Assembly (NCBI GenBank): GCA_007123575.1
Contig: SKKV01000220.1
Coordinates: 1-14,168, forward strand
Direction: 5' to 3'
DNA: 14,168 nt
DNA from: Wenzhouxiangella sp.
GTDB taxonomy: Bacteria; Pseudomonadota; Gammaproteobacteria; Xanthomonadales; Wenzhouxiangellaceae
The notes under the pieces were generated by a model. The model worked only from the letters and a program-made list of their open reading frames with translations. It was not told the origin of the DNA and made no database searches. This document shows, piece after piece, positions 6,602-14,097 of this stretch. A program made the position numbers and the translations under genes. Position 1 is the stretch's first letter. Each line of letters starts with the position of its first letter.

Positions 6602-8347
6602 ATGCCGCGTCTGTGTCTGCTGTCATTGCTGTTCGTTTCCGCTTTTGCCGCGGCCGATCCGGCCGCGGATTTTGAGCAGCTGATCAGCGCCTTCGAGACT
6701 CATGAGCTGGCCCAGGATCCCGTTCGCGCTGGGCGGCGAGGAGATCTTGAAGCCGCCTCACGCTGGCCGGATAGCAGTCCCGACACCTTGGCCGGCAGGC
6801 TTGCCGACGAGCGAAACTTTCGCCAACAGCTTTCCGATATCGATGCGGATGCGCTGGGCGAAGTCGAGCGGGTCAGTCATCTGGTCATGGCCTATCTGCT
6901 AGACAGCCGGCTTGAACTGGCCGAATTTGAGCCGCAACGCATCAGTTTCACCAACGACTCCGGTTTTTTTTCCGTGCCCGTACAAGTGGCGCAGTCGACA
7001 CGGGCCCGCTCAGTGGCGCAAGCCGAGGCCTGGATCTCGCGCCTTGAGACCATCGAGGAATATTTCGCTGTACAAACCGACTGGTTGGTCCGTGGCGTGG
7101 AAACCGGCTTTTTGCAGCCGCAACTGGTGGTTTCACGAGTCATGGAGCAGATCGAGGGAGTGATTGCGATCGACCCGGATGAGCACCCGCTAATGGCGCC
7201 CATGCAGCAGCTCCCTGATCACATCGACGAAGACGAAAGGGCACGGCTGCGTCGAGCCGCGCGGTCGGCGCTGATTGAAAGTGCAATGCCGGCCTACCGC
7301 CGTCTGCTCAGGTTTTTGAGGGAGGACTACCTGGCCGAACCAAGAGCCTCGATCGGCATCTCCGACGTGCCCGGCGGGCGAGATTATTACCGTTGGCTGG
7401 TGCGCCATCACACGACATTGGACACCACACCGGATGAGATTCACCGGCAAGGTCTGGCCGAAGTCGAACGGATTCGGTCTGAGATGGACGAGGTGATCGT
7501 GGAGACGGGCTTTGCTGGCAGCTTTGCCGAGTTTCTGCACTTTCTGCGCACCGATCCACAGTTCTATGCGCAGAGCGAACGCGAACTGTTGATGAAGGCG
7601 GCCTGGATTGCCAAACGCGCCGACGATGCCATGCCGCGCTTTTTCGGCCACCTGCCGCGGCTGCCCTACGGGGTCAGGGCCGTACCGGGCGCAATTGCTC
7701 CCAACTACACAACGGGTCGCTACTGGTCTGGCGATCTTGATTCAGGTCTGGCGGGCGGCTACATGGTCAACACCTACCGGTTGGATCAGCGCCCGCTCTA
7801 CGAACTGCCAGCGCTGACCCTGCACGAGGCCGTACCCGGGCATCACCACCAGATTGCCATTGCCCAGGAGCTGGAAAATGTCCCGGAATTTCGTCGCAAT
7901 ACCTATATCACTGCTTTCGGCGAAGGCTGGGCCTTGTATACGGAATGGCTGGGCGTGGAAATGGATATCTACGAAACCCCTTACGAGCACTTCGGGCGCT
8001 TGACCTATGAAATGTGGCGCGCCTGCCGGCTGGTCGTGGACACAGGAATTCACTACTTTGGCTGGAGCCAGGAACAGGCCGAGGCCTGCCTGCTGGAAAA
8101 CTCGGCGCTGGCCCCGCATAACGTGCGTACCGAGGTCGAGCGTTATATTTCCTGGCCGGGTCAGGCGCTGGCCTACAAGACCGGCGAGCTGCTGATTCGC
8201 GAGCTTCGGGCCGAGGCTGAAGCCACCCTGGGTACGGACTTCGACTTGAGAGCCTTCCACGACCACCTGCTGGCCGTGGGGGCCATTCCGCTGGACGCCC
8301 TGGCGGCCCGAATGCGGTACTGGATCACGGAAAACGAGGCGGAATGA
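6602..8347 (+). CDS. DUF885 family protein, predicted secreted zinc metallopeptidase-like
   Basis: A 581-residue protein. It begins with a cleavable signal peptide, MPRLCLLSLLFVSAFAAA, with likely cleavage after Ala18, so the mature enzyme is predicted to be periplasmic or exported. The C-terminal half carries the DUF885 hallmark HEAVPGHHHQ (His408, Glu409, His414), an HExxH-like metal site, followed by GEGWALYTEW around Glu441 that probably supplies another ligand. This resembles the gluzincin-like arrangement of the family. The region RAVPGAIAPNYTTGRYW before the motif and YISWPGQALAYKTGE near 520-533 are also typical. Catalytic details and substrate are unknown. It is monocistronic on the plus strand, divergent from DUF368. 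Two local oddities are an eight-T run at 6964-6971 and a perfect 9-bp inverted repeat at 6648-6668 within the signal-cleavage codons. Confidence 0.9.
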   Translation: MPRLCLLSLLFVSAFAAADPAADFEQLISAFETHELAQDPVRAGRRGDLEAASRWPDSSPDTLAGRLADERNFRQQLSDIDADALGEVERVSHLVMAYLLDSRLELAEFEPQRISFTNDSGFFSVPVQVAQSTRARSVAQAEAWISRLETIEEYFAVQTDWLVRGVETGFLQPQLVVSRVMEQIEGVIAIDPDEHPLMAPMQQLPDHIDEDERARLRRAARSALIESAMPAYRRLLRFLREDYLAEPRASIGISDVPGGRDYYRWLVRHHTTLDTTPDEIHRQGLAEVERIRSEMDEVIVETGFAGSFAEFLHFLRTDPQFYAQSERELLMKAAWIAKRADDAMPRFFGHLPRLPYGVRAVPGAIAPNYTTGRYWSGDLDSGLAGGYMVNTYRLDQRPLYELPALTLHEAVPGHHHQIAIAQELENVPEFRRNTYITAFGEGWALYTEWLGVEMDIYETPYEHFGRLTYEMWRACRLVVDTGIHYFGWSQEQAEACLLENSALAPHNVRTEVERYISWPGQALAYKTGELLIRELRAEAEATLGTDFDLRAFHDHLLAVGAIPLDALAARMRYWITENEAE

Positions 8348-8368
8348 GACGTCAATAGCTCCAGATTC

Positions 8369-8384
8369 GCCCTAAGGGGCTTTT
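8369..8384 (+). terminator. Possible short intrinsic terminator after the DUF885 gene
   Basis: GCCC (8369-8372), loop TAAG, then GGGC (8377-8380) directly followed by TTTT (8381-8384), 22 bases past the DUF885 stop. The stem is only 4 bp and the T run is short, so it would be a weak terminator. The T run abuts the candidate promoter of the next gene. Confidence 0.3.
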
Positions 8385-8410
8385 GGTGCTATCTCATTCA
8401 TGGCTATAAT
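8382..8410 (+). promoter_or_regulatory. Sigma-70 promoter of the DUF3391/HD-GYP-like gene
   Basis: A consensus -10 TATAAT is at 8405-8410. A weak -35, TTTGGT (8382-8387), is 17 bases upstream. The expected start near 8417 gives a leader of about 20 bases containing AAGGG (8427-8431), five bases before ATG 8437. Confidence 0.6.
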
Positions 8411-8436
8411 CGACCAAGGCCAATGCAAGGGCGACT

Positions 8437-10251
8437 ATGAGCATTCTTTCCTGGGACGAATTCAATCGTCATCATCGCGGTGAGTACGAGCTGACGATTG
8501 ATCCCGCCGACCTGCGCCTTGGCGACTACATCGTACGCATCGAAGCTGTTGATCCGGACGTGCGCTTTCCGCCGGCCGGCGTCGCCGTGCAAAGCTTCGA
8601 GGAAAAGCAGTGGTTTCGCGCCCAATGTCGCCGCGTCGTCATTGACCTGAAGCGCTGCCTGCATCGCAACGGCGACCAGCTCGCACAGGCCCATGCGGCC
8701 ACCGTCAAGATGCCGCATTTGCCGAACCGCATCAATGCCTTGCGCACTGCCCAAATGTCGCCGCGCGGCGTAGTCGATGCCTGGCGGGTTTATCGGGAGA
8801 CCAGCCTGCTGGCCCAGTCACTGATGCTGAGCTTTCATCGTCATGGTCGGGTGGATGTGGAGGGCACGCGCGATGTGGTCAATCACCTGGCCGAAGCCAT
8901 GGAAGACTACCTGGTGCCCCTGGTCTGGTTGACCCACATCAAGGAGAAAAGCCGCTACGCCTATCAGCATGGACTGAACGTGGCCATTCTGGCTGCAGCG
9001 TTTGCGCATGCTGCCGGTTGGGATAATGCGCTGGTCGAGAATGCCGCTTTCAGTGGCCTGGTTTTCGACCTGGGCAAGACCCGCCTGAGCCTGAAAACAC
9101 TGCGCAAGACCGACGAACTGGATACGCGCGAAATCGAGCATATCCGCCAGCACGCGCGCTTCGGTCATGACCTGCTGATTCAAAACGAGGGTGTTCCCGA
9201 TGCCGTCTCTGCCGCCGTGCGCAGCCATCATGAGCGCGCCGATGGAAAGGGCTATCCGGATGCCCTGCCGGGCGACCAGGTACCCGTGCTGGCCAGGCTG
9301 ATCGGCTTGATTGACGCCTACGATGCAATCACATCAGAGCGGTCGCATGCCCCCGCTCGCTCGCATCAGCAGGCATTGGGCATTCTCTGGCGTGAGCGAG
9401 ATCGCCAGTTCAACAAGCAGCTGGTCGAGAGTTTTTCACAGTTTCTGGGATGGGCGCCGCCGGGCACGCTGGTCAAACTGGTCAACGGTGACCTGGCCGT
9501 GGTCGTCCATCAACGACAATCATCGGGCCGGCCGATGGCGCGCAAGCTCAGACGCGTTGAGGATAGCTTCCGCCTGGGGATCGAAGTGGACCTGGCTTTG
9601 CAGGGAACCGACAGTAGCGGGGCGACGCGGGTTGCGGAGGTGCTGGCAGACGGCAGTCACGGCGTCAATATGCGCGAAATCACCCGCATTCTGCCGCGGG
9701 CCCTGGCCCGCGGCGACAGTGAAAGCCAGCCGGCATCGAAGCCCGGCGAGGCCAGCAGCGGGCTGGGTCGTATCCTGCGCCTGGGCCAGCGGCGCGAGCG
9801 TCGTCGTCGCGAAAGATTCGATGCGCCGCGCGGTATGCGCATTCAGGTGGTTGACGATTCGCCCACCATACGCAAGACCTTGGACAGCATGCTCAGCCAG
9901 GCTGGCTACCGGGTAGAACTCAGCGAAGACGGAGAAAGCGCGCTGGAAATGGCTTTTATCAGCCCGCCTGACCTGTTGTTCCTCGACATTGTGCTGCCGG
10001 ACGCCAGCGGTTTCTCGGTGCTGCGCAGGTTGCGTCGCGAACCGCGCACTGAGAATGTGCCGGTGATCATGATCAGCGGCAGCTCAAAGGCCGCCGATGA
10101 TTTCTTCCTGCAGCGCGTCGGCGCCGACGACTTCATCCACAAACCCTTCGGCCGCTTCGAGGTCTTCAGCTGCATCGAACGCCTGATCCGCGCCGGCGCC
10201 TTGCCTCAACGCCCCGACCAGAATCCCGCCAACACCAAAACCACCCCGTAG
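8437..10251 (+). CDS. DUF3391 / degenerate HD-GYP / C-terminal response-regulator receiver protein
   Basis: A 604-residue cytoplasmic signalling protein. Residues about 1-130 match the DUF3391 type N-terminus (LRLGDYIVRIEA, then a basic segment). Residues about 165-330 are an HD-GYP domain with His178, His239, the pair His264-His265 in SHHERADGKGYP (Gly272-Tyr273-Pro274), and Asp293/Asp296 in LIDAYDAI. The HD dyad reads Phe210-Asp211 (GLVFDLGKT), so the dyad histidine is missing while Asp211 and Lys214 remain. HD-GYP proteins normally hydrolyse cyclic-di-GMP; with a lost metal ligand, activity here is uncertain. After a linker and an arginine-rich stretch (about 446-465), a complete receiver domain follows (468-585): Asp473-Asp474, phospho-acceptor Asp517 in LFLDIVLP, Ser547, and Lys569 in HKPF. 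RpfG-type proteins carry the receiver at the N-terminus, so this order is notable. The gene has its own promoter and Shine-Dalgarno. Confidence 0.9.
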   Translation: MSILSWDEFNRHHRGEYELTIDPADLRLGDYIVRIEAVDPDVRFPPAGVAVQSFEEKQWFRAQCRRVVIDLKRCLHRNGDQLAQAHAATVKMPHLPNRINALRTAQMSPRGVVDAWRVYRETSLLAQSLMLSFHRHGRVDVEGTRDVVNHLAEAMEDYLVPLVWLTHIKEKSRYAYQHGLNVAILAAAFAHAAGWDNALVENAAFSGLVFDLGKTRLSLKTLRKTDELDTREIEHIRQHARFGHDLLIQNEGVPDAVSAAVRSHHERADGKGYPDALPGDQVPVLARLIGLIDAYDAITSERSHAPARSHQQALGILWRERDRQFNKQLVESFSQFLGWAPPGTLVKLVNGDLAVVVHQRQSSGRPMARKLRRVEDSFRLGIEVDLALQGTDSSGATRVAEVLADGSHGVNMREITRILPRALARGDSESQPASKPGEASSGLGRILRLGQRRERRRRERFDAPRGMRIQVVDDSPTIRKTLDSMLSQAGYRVELSEDGESALEMAFISPPDLLFLDIVLPDASGFSVLRRLRREPRTENVPVIMISGSSKAADDFFLQRVGADDFIHKPFGRFEVFSCIERLIRAGALPQRPDQNPANTKTTP

Positions 10252-10272
10252 CCCGGCCCAGCGCAGGTCGGA

Positions 10273-10312
10273 GGAATAATGCGGCTTGCCGCCAGGCAAG
10301 AAGCGTTGTTCC
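10273..10312. repeat. REP-like extragenic palindrome (imperfect long hairpin)
   Basis: The outer stem GGAATAATGC (10273-10282) pairs with GCGTTGTTCC (10303-10312) over 10 bp, including two G-T wobbles. A 2x2 internal loop follows (GG opposite AA). The inner stem CTTGCC (10285-10290) pairs perfectly with GGCAAG (10295-10300) around a GCCA loop. It lies in the 142-bp spacer between two convergent genes and is preceded by GTAGCCCGG (10249-10257), a lead-in often seen in dispersed gammaproteobacterial palindromes. No T run follows. Whether it is repeated in the genome cannot be seen here. Confidence 0.5.
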
Positions 10313-10360
10313 GGAGGCCGTTAAGCGCGTGCGGCCGGGGTCCATGTAAACGCTTTCGCC

Positions 10361-10394
10361 AATACCCCGCCATAGGCGACACTATCGCGGTATT
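10361..10394. other. Interrupted hairpin at the 3' end of srkA
   Basis: AATACC (10361-10366) pairs with GGTATT (10389-10394). GC and ATAG/CTAT inner pairs close on a six-base loop (10376-10381), with a two-base bulge and one C-C mismatch. It sits between convergent genes and touches the srkA stop codon. It could protect 3' ends or end transcription from either side, but there is no T run after it on either strand, so a standard intrinsic terminator is not supported. Confidence 0.35.
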
Positions 10395-11389
10395 CAAAAA
10401 ACCAACTGCAGCGGCGGCTGCTGCAACTCATCAAGCTGCTCTCGCAACTGCTGCAACACATTCTCCCAATGCCGGGCATCGGTAAACCACGGAAACGCCA
10501 ACGGAAACGCCGGGTCCTCCCAGCGTCGCGCCAGCCAGGCCTGGTGATGCAACATGCGCAGGCAGCGCAGCGGCTCAATCAGATTCAGCTCGGCCGGGTT
10601 GAAGCTGTGAAACATGCGATAGCCGTCCAGCAGCCAGCCAAGCTGATTTGATCGCTCGTCACTCTCACCGGAAATCAGCATCCACAAATCCTGCACTGCG
10701 GGACCGGTCATGCAGTCATCCAGGTCGACAAAGTGGGCCGTGTCGTCCCGCCAAAGAATATTGCCGGGATGGCAGTCTCCATGCAGGCGAATGGTCTGAA
10801 ACGCCCCCGCTCGCGCCCAGGTAGCCTCGATAGCCTCGAGCAAATGGGCGGACAAGGTTTCAAACGCACTTTGCAGGTGAAACGGTATCCAGTCGTTGCC
10901 CAGCAGGTACTCGGCCGGTGCGCGTCCGTGCTGGTCGATTGAAAGCGTTGGTCGGTCGCTGAAACTGGCGCTGGCGCCAATGGCGTGCATTCGGCCCAGC
11001 ACGCGGCCCAGTGCCTCCAGGGTTGGCCGGTGGGCAAGCTCCGGGGCGTGGCCACCGCGGCGCGGAAACAGGGCGAAGCGAAATTCCTGGTGCCAATGCA
11101 GGGTTTGCTCGTCATAGGCCAAGGGAGCGACCACCGACAAACCATGATCGGCCAGCTCCAAGGCAAATTGGTGCTCTTCGCGGATGGCCTCTTCTGTCCA
11201 TCGCCCTGGTCGGTAGAACTTGGCGATCAGCGGTTGCCCTTCCTCGATGCCGATCTGCCAGACCCTATTCTCATAGCTGTTCAGTGCCAGCAATCGGCCG
11301 TCCGTGACTAGTCCAAGAGACTCCACGGCATCGCAGATCAGGCTGGGATCCAGTCCATCAAAAGGGCGCGCTGCTGCGCTCATGAGCAT
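10394..11389 (-). CDS. srkA: Stress response kinase A (YihE/RdoA family Ser/Thr protein kinase)
   Basis: A 331-residue cytoplasmic kinase-fold protein, almost the same length as the E. coli SrkA. It has the family signature LNSYENRVWQ (36-45), ATP-binding lysine 57 in AKFYRPGRW, catalytic loop LHGDCHPGNILW (Asp205, Asn210), metal-binding FVDLDD (Asp222), and the GPAVQDLWML and LEPLR-like C-terminal helices with RRWEDPAFP. The C-terminus PPLQLVF parallels the E. coli PPLQL ending. SrkA counteracts envelope- and oxidative-stress-induced death in E. coli; the same role here is inferred. The start is ATG 11389-11387 or, two codons later, ATG 11383-11381, which has AGG at a better distance. It is convergent with the HD-GYP-like gene and divergent from the barrel protein gene. 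No dsbA gene follows, unlike in E. coli. Confidence 0.93.
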   Translation of the reverse strand: MLMSAAARPFDGLDPSLICDAVESLGLVTDGRLLALNSYENRVWQIGIEEGQPLIAKFYRPGRWTEEAIREEHQFALELADHGLSVVAPLAYDEQTLHWHQEFRFALFPRRGGHAPELAHRPTLEALGRVLGRMHAIGASASFSDRPTLSIDQHGRAPAEYLLGNDWIPFHLQSAFETLSAHLLEAIEATWARAGAFQTIRLHGDCHPGNILWRDDTAHFVDLDDCMTGPAVQDLWMLISGESDERSNQLGWLLDGYRMFHSFNPAELNLIEPLRCLRMLHHQAWLARRWEDPAFPLAFPWFTDARHWENVLQQLREQLDELQQPPLQLVF

Positions 11390-11442
11390 TGCCTGGTCAG
11401 GCGCTGCACCTCCAAAAAACCCGGAATTGAGAGGCCATTTGT

Positions 11443-11472
11443 CTGACCTTTTTTCGATTGTTCCATTATGAT
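11443..11472 (+). promoter_or_regulatory. Candidate promoter of the predicted barrel protein gene
   Basis: CTGACC (11443-11448) and TATGAT (11467-11472) are separated by 18 bases in the AT-richer spacer upstream of the barrel gene. A second possible pair, TTGTTC (11458-11463) and TATGCA (11481-11486) with a 17-base gap, overlaps it. Neither is close to consensus. The sequence does not decide between them. Confidence 0.3.
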
Positions 11473-11516
11473 CGTTGTCATATGCAACTCATTGGATGGT
11501 ATCGGGGCATTGTGGC

Positions 11517-12707
11517 ATGAGAGCCTGTAGCGCAAAGATCGGTGTTCGGTTTCTGTTGGCTTTTTTTCTGGTCTGCTTGGCTGCAGAAGTTGCGGCGGAC
11601 AGCGACGAAGCGGTTACCGCAGAAGAGCGCCAGGAGATGCAGGAGCGGATTATCGATGAGTCATGTCGGGATGAGCTGGATCGGCCGGAAAGCTGGCTGG
11701 ATCGTTCCCATTCCTATCTCAGCCAACGCCTGTGCGAGCCGGCAGCCTGGTTTGACGGGTTTTTCGGCGATCCGCGTTCGTTTGAAGAAACCCCGGTAGG
11801 CACGTTCGTGCGCCTGCGCAATTCGCTGCGCTGGGACGAGACCGAGGGCTGGAGCGTCGGTGTCAGGGTGCGGGCCAATGTCATGCTGCCGCGCATTTCC
11901 GAGCGGGTGCGCCTGCTGGTGACCCGCGATGAAGATGTCAGCGGTGATTTTCGAGATGGGCCTACGGCCGACGACAGTGACGACAGAACTCGCTTGGGCT
12001 TGCGCTTCATCGCCTCGGAACAGGCCAGGTCGCAGCTTGACTTCGACGGTACGGTCCGCGTGACCAGCGGCGGGCTCAATCCGCGCGTTCGCGGCCGCTA
12101 TCGCTATGTTCAGGGGTTGTCTGAAAACACGCTGGGGCGGGCCACGCAGAGCGTTTTCTGGGAACGAAGCGATGGTTTTGGCACCACTTCGCGCCTGGAT
12201 TGGGAATGGCTACCTGACCGTGATCGGTTGGTGCGCTGGACCGGCCAGGGCACCGTGTCGGAGGCATCCTCCGGGATTGACTGGCGGACGTCGGTCACCG
12301 GCTTTCAACAACTGTCGCCACGAACGGCGTTGCGCGCGGAAGTGGGCGCCTTCGGCTATACCCGACCGCAGTTCGACATCGAGGAATATTTTGTTGCCTT
12401 TCGATATCGTCGGCAGTTCCTGCGCAACTGGTTGTTTTTCGAAGTCCAGCCCGAGCATGCCTGGCCGCTGGACGAAGACACCGGCCAGCGTCGAAGTGAT
12501 TGGCGCATGACGTTTACCCTGGAAGTCCAGTTCGAGAACAAGCGCTCGCGCGAAGCACGCCTGCGGGAGTACGTGGGGCCGGACCCCGAGCCAATGGACA
12601 TCATCACGCTGGATGACCCCATTCCGGCCGAAGCGCCGGGTGATCGCCACCTGGATCCGGTGTTCGAGCAGCTAGAGGAAGACGAGGAAGAAGAATCGGA
12701 CGATTGA
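11517..12707 (+). CDS. Predicted outer-membrane beta-barrel protein, unrecognised family, with acidic C-terminal tail
   Basis: I do not recognise this family. ATG 11517 is chosen (396 residues) because GGGG lies 9 bases upstream and it gives a clean signal peptide, MRACSAKIGVRFLLAFFLVCLAAEVAA, with likely cleavage after Ala27. An in-frame ATG at 11496 and a TTG at 11475 are weaker alternatives. A charged helical segment (30-70) with Cys50 and Cys73 follows, which could form a disulfide. From about residue 95 to 342, alternating polar/hydrophobic strands with many aromatic residues (FVRLRNSLRW, GWSVGVRVRANVM, RTRLGLRFIAS, VRGRYRYVQGL, FVAFRYRRQF, WRMTFTLEVQF) suggest an outer-membrane barrel. 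About 54 residues then extend past the last strand and end in LEEDEEEESDD, which is atypical because barrel proteins usually end at the last strand. It is monocistronic and convergent with the oxygenase gene, 20 bp apart. Confidence 0.7.
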   Translation: MRACSAKIGVRFLLAFFLVCLAAEVAADSDEAVTAEERQEMQERIIDESCRDELDRPESWLDRSHSYLSQRLCEPAAWFDGFFGDPRSFEETPVGTFVRLRNSLRWDETEGWSVGVRVRANVMLPRISERVRLLVTRDEDVSGDFRDGPTADDSDDRTRLGLRFIASEQARSQLDFDGTVRVTSGGLNPRVRGRYRYVQGLSENTLGRATQSVFWERSDGFGTTSRLDWEWLPDRDRLVRWTGQGTVSEASSGIDWRTSVTGFQQLSPRTALRAEVGAFGYTRPQFDIEEYFVAFRYRRQFLRNWLFFEVQPEHAWPLDEDTGQRRSDWRMTFTLEVQFENKRSREARLREYVGPDPEPMDIITLDDPIPAEAPGDRHLDPVFEQLEEDEEEESDD

Positions 12708-12727
12708 CAGGCAGGTATTGCCGGGTT

Positions 12728-13348
12728 TCAGCGCGCCGGATCAATCTGGTTGCCGATCGAGGCATTGAGTCGGTACCAGCCGGCGATGCTGAAGCGGTCA
12801 CGTCTGGCCGGCAATACTTCGTGCGGCAGTTCCTCGCTTAAAAACAGCAGCATGCTGCCGGCCTTCGGAGCGATTGTCGCCAGCACCTCGTCGCCTGACT
12901 CGGCATACAGAACCAGTTCGCCGCCGTCGCCATCGCGCCAGTCGTCATTCAGGTAGATTACGGCTGAAACGATCCGGTTGGCTGCGCCGCGAAAGCTGTC
13001 GAGGTGGCGGCGGTAGAAGCTGCCTGGTGGGTAGTGGGCATAGTGGGCTTCAAACTCGAACAGGCCGAGAAACAGGCTTTCGTTCAGGGTCTGACGCAGG
13101 CTTTCCATCTGCGCCAGCAGCCGGGCCTGGGCATCGCTGCCCCGCGACAGCCAGTGAATTCGGTCACCGCGCACCCGTTCAGCAAGCTGGAAATCCAGAT
13201 CACGGCCGATGCCGGCGCGCTCTAGCTCATCATTGTCGCGAAGCTGATCTAGGTCAGTGCGTAAATCGTCGACCAGGTCCATGTCTACTGCGTCCGTTCC
13301 CAGCCACCAGCCGCGCTCGGCCAGGGCTTGGCTGGCTGTTTCCAGCAT
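12728..13348 (-). CDS. 2OG-Fe(II) oxygenase superfamily protein
   Basis: A 206-residue enzyme from ATG 13348. It carries the non-haem iron facial triad: HxD in FYRRHLDSF (His115, Asp117) and distal His176 in LPHEVLP, followed by Arg185 in DRFSIAGWYR for 2-oxoglutarate binding. The core is a jelly-roll with GGELVLY and GSMLLFLSEELPHEV segments typical of the prolyl-4-hydroxylase-like group. An upstream in-frame TTG at 13429 would add 27 residues of low-complexity sequence with no Shine-Dalgarno; the ATG places the LAERGWW segment close to the N-terminus as in related proteins as I recall them. Substrate is unknown. It is downstream of pdeM on the same strand, with a 107-bp gap, so cotranscription is possible but not compelling. 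Confidence 0.87.
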   Translation of the reverse strand: MLETASQALAERGWWLGTDAVDMDLVDDLRTDLDQLRDNDELERAGIGRDLDFQLAERVRGDRIHWLSRGSDAQARLLAQMESLRQTLNESLFLGLFEFEAHYAHYPPGSFYRRHLDSFRGAANRIVSAVIYLNDDWRDGDGGELVLYAESGDEVLATIAPKAGSMLLFLSEELPHEVLPARRDRFSIAGWYRLNASIGNQIDPAR

Positions 13349-13455
13349 GGGTTTGGACTGAAGGACGGCGAGGTCTGACTGCTGAGGGTTGTTCAAATTG
13401 GGGTGGGAGAAGCCAGGGGACAGCAGCAATTAAAGCACGGAATGGCAGGGCACGT

Positions 13456-14097
13456 TCAAGGCGCTGCCATGACCCGCTGGCCAGCGATGACATAGCGCCG
13501 GCCAACCGGAAAACTGGTTTGGTCATCCAGCCCGGTAAAGCGGCCAAAGGCGGGCAGTACCAGGTGTTGGTCATGCGCCAGAAAGGCCGGCAGGCGCAGC
13601 CGATCGCGACCGCTTTTCAGGACGATGCCGGGGTGCAGATGACCGGACACGCTTGGCCCGTCCAGGTTGGGCTGCCAGGCATGGACCAGGCAAAGTCCGT
13701 CCAGTGGCCACGGCTCCTGGCGGGCTTGGATTCCCCAGGCGGGCAGCCAGGCCGACAGGTCGCGATCATGGTTGCCCAGCACCAGGTCGATGGCCAGATC
13801 AGGGTGGGTCCGGCGCCAGGCCGCGATCTGCTGCGGCCAGTCATCGTCGGGCGCGGGCGGGGCATGAACCCAGTCGCCCAGAATCAAAAGACGCCTGGCT
13901 CTCAGGCGCTGGATCAAGGCATCGATGCGGGCCAGGTCTTGGGCCACCACGCCGGCGGGAACGGCCAGACCCTGGCGACGAAAAACCTGGTCCTTGCCCA
14001 AGTGGACATCGGCCAACAGCAGCGCGCGGCGGGCAGGCCACCAGGCGGCCCGCTCCGGCAGCAGCTCCAGTTGGTGCTTGCCCAGCCTGATTTCCAT
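13456..14097 (-). CDS. pdeM: Ligase-associated DNA damage response endonuclease PdeM (metallophosphoesterase)
   Basis: A 213-residue calcineurin-like metallophosphoesterase. Its metal-binding motifs are in order: DVH (Asp30, His32), GDWVH (Asp75, His78), GNHD (Asn109, His110, Asp111), His139 in LVHAW, and GHLHP (His153, His155). The start MEIRLGKHQLELLPERAAWWP and the short length fit the PdeM family, whose members are Mn-dependent DNA nucleases in a repair cluster with an Lhr-Core helicase, a DNA ligase and a beta-CASP exonuclease. The start ATG 14097 overlaps the preceding stop by one base in TGATG, indicating translational coupling to the upstream gene. The remaining cluster members would lie beyond the right edge. 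Confidence 0.92.
   Translation of the reverse strand: MEIRLGKHQLELLPERAAWWPARRALLLADVHLGKDQVFRRQGLAVPAGVVAQDLARIDALIQRLRARRLLILGDWVHAPPAPDDDWPQQIAAWRRTHPDLAIDLVLGNHDRDLSAWLPAWGIQARQEPWPLDGLCLVHAWQPNLDGPSVSGHLHPGIVLKSGRDRLRLPAFLAHDQHLVLPAFGRFTGLDDQTSFPVGRRYVIAGQRVMAAP

Noticed and set aside
6964..6971. Eight-T run in the DUF885 gene (and an eight-A run at 6179-6186 in DUF368) as phase-variation tracts
   Set aside because: Both encode consecutive Phe codons in intact frames, and 8 bases is short for a contingency tract; no sign of alternate frames.
12708..12727. Small GGCA/TGCC hairpin (12712-12722 region) as a terminator between convergent genes
   Set aside because: The stem is only 4 bp and is not followed by a T run.
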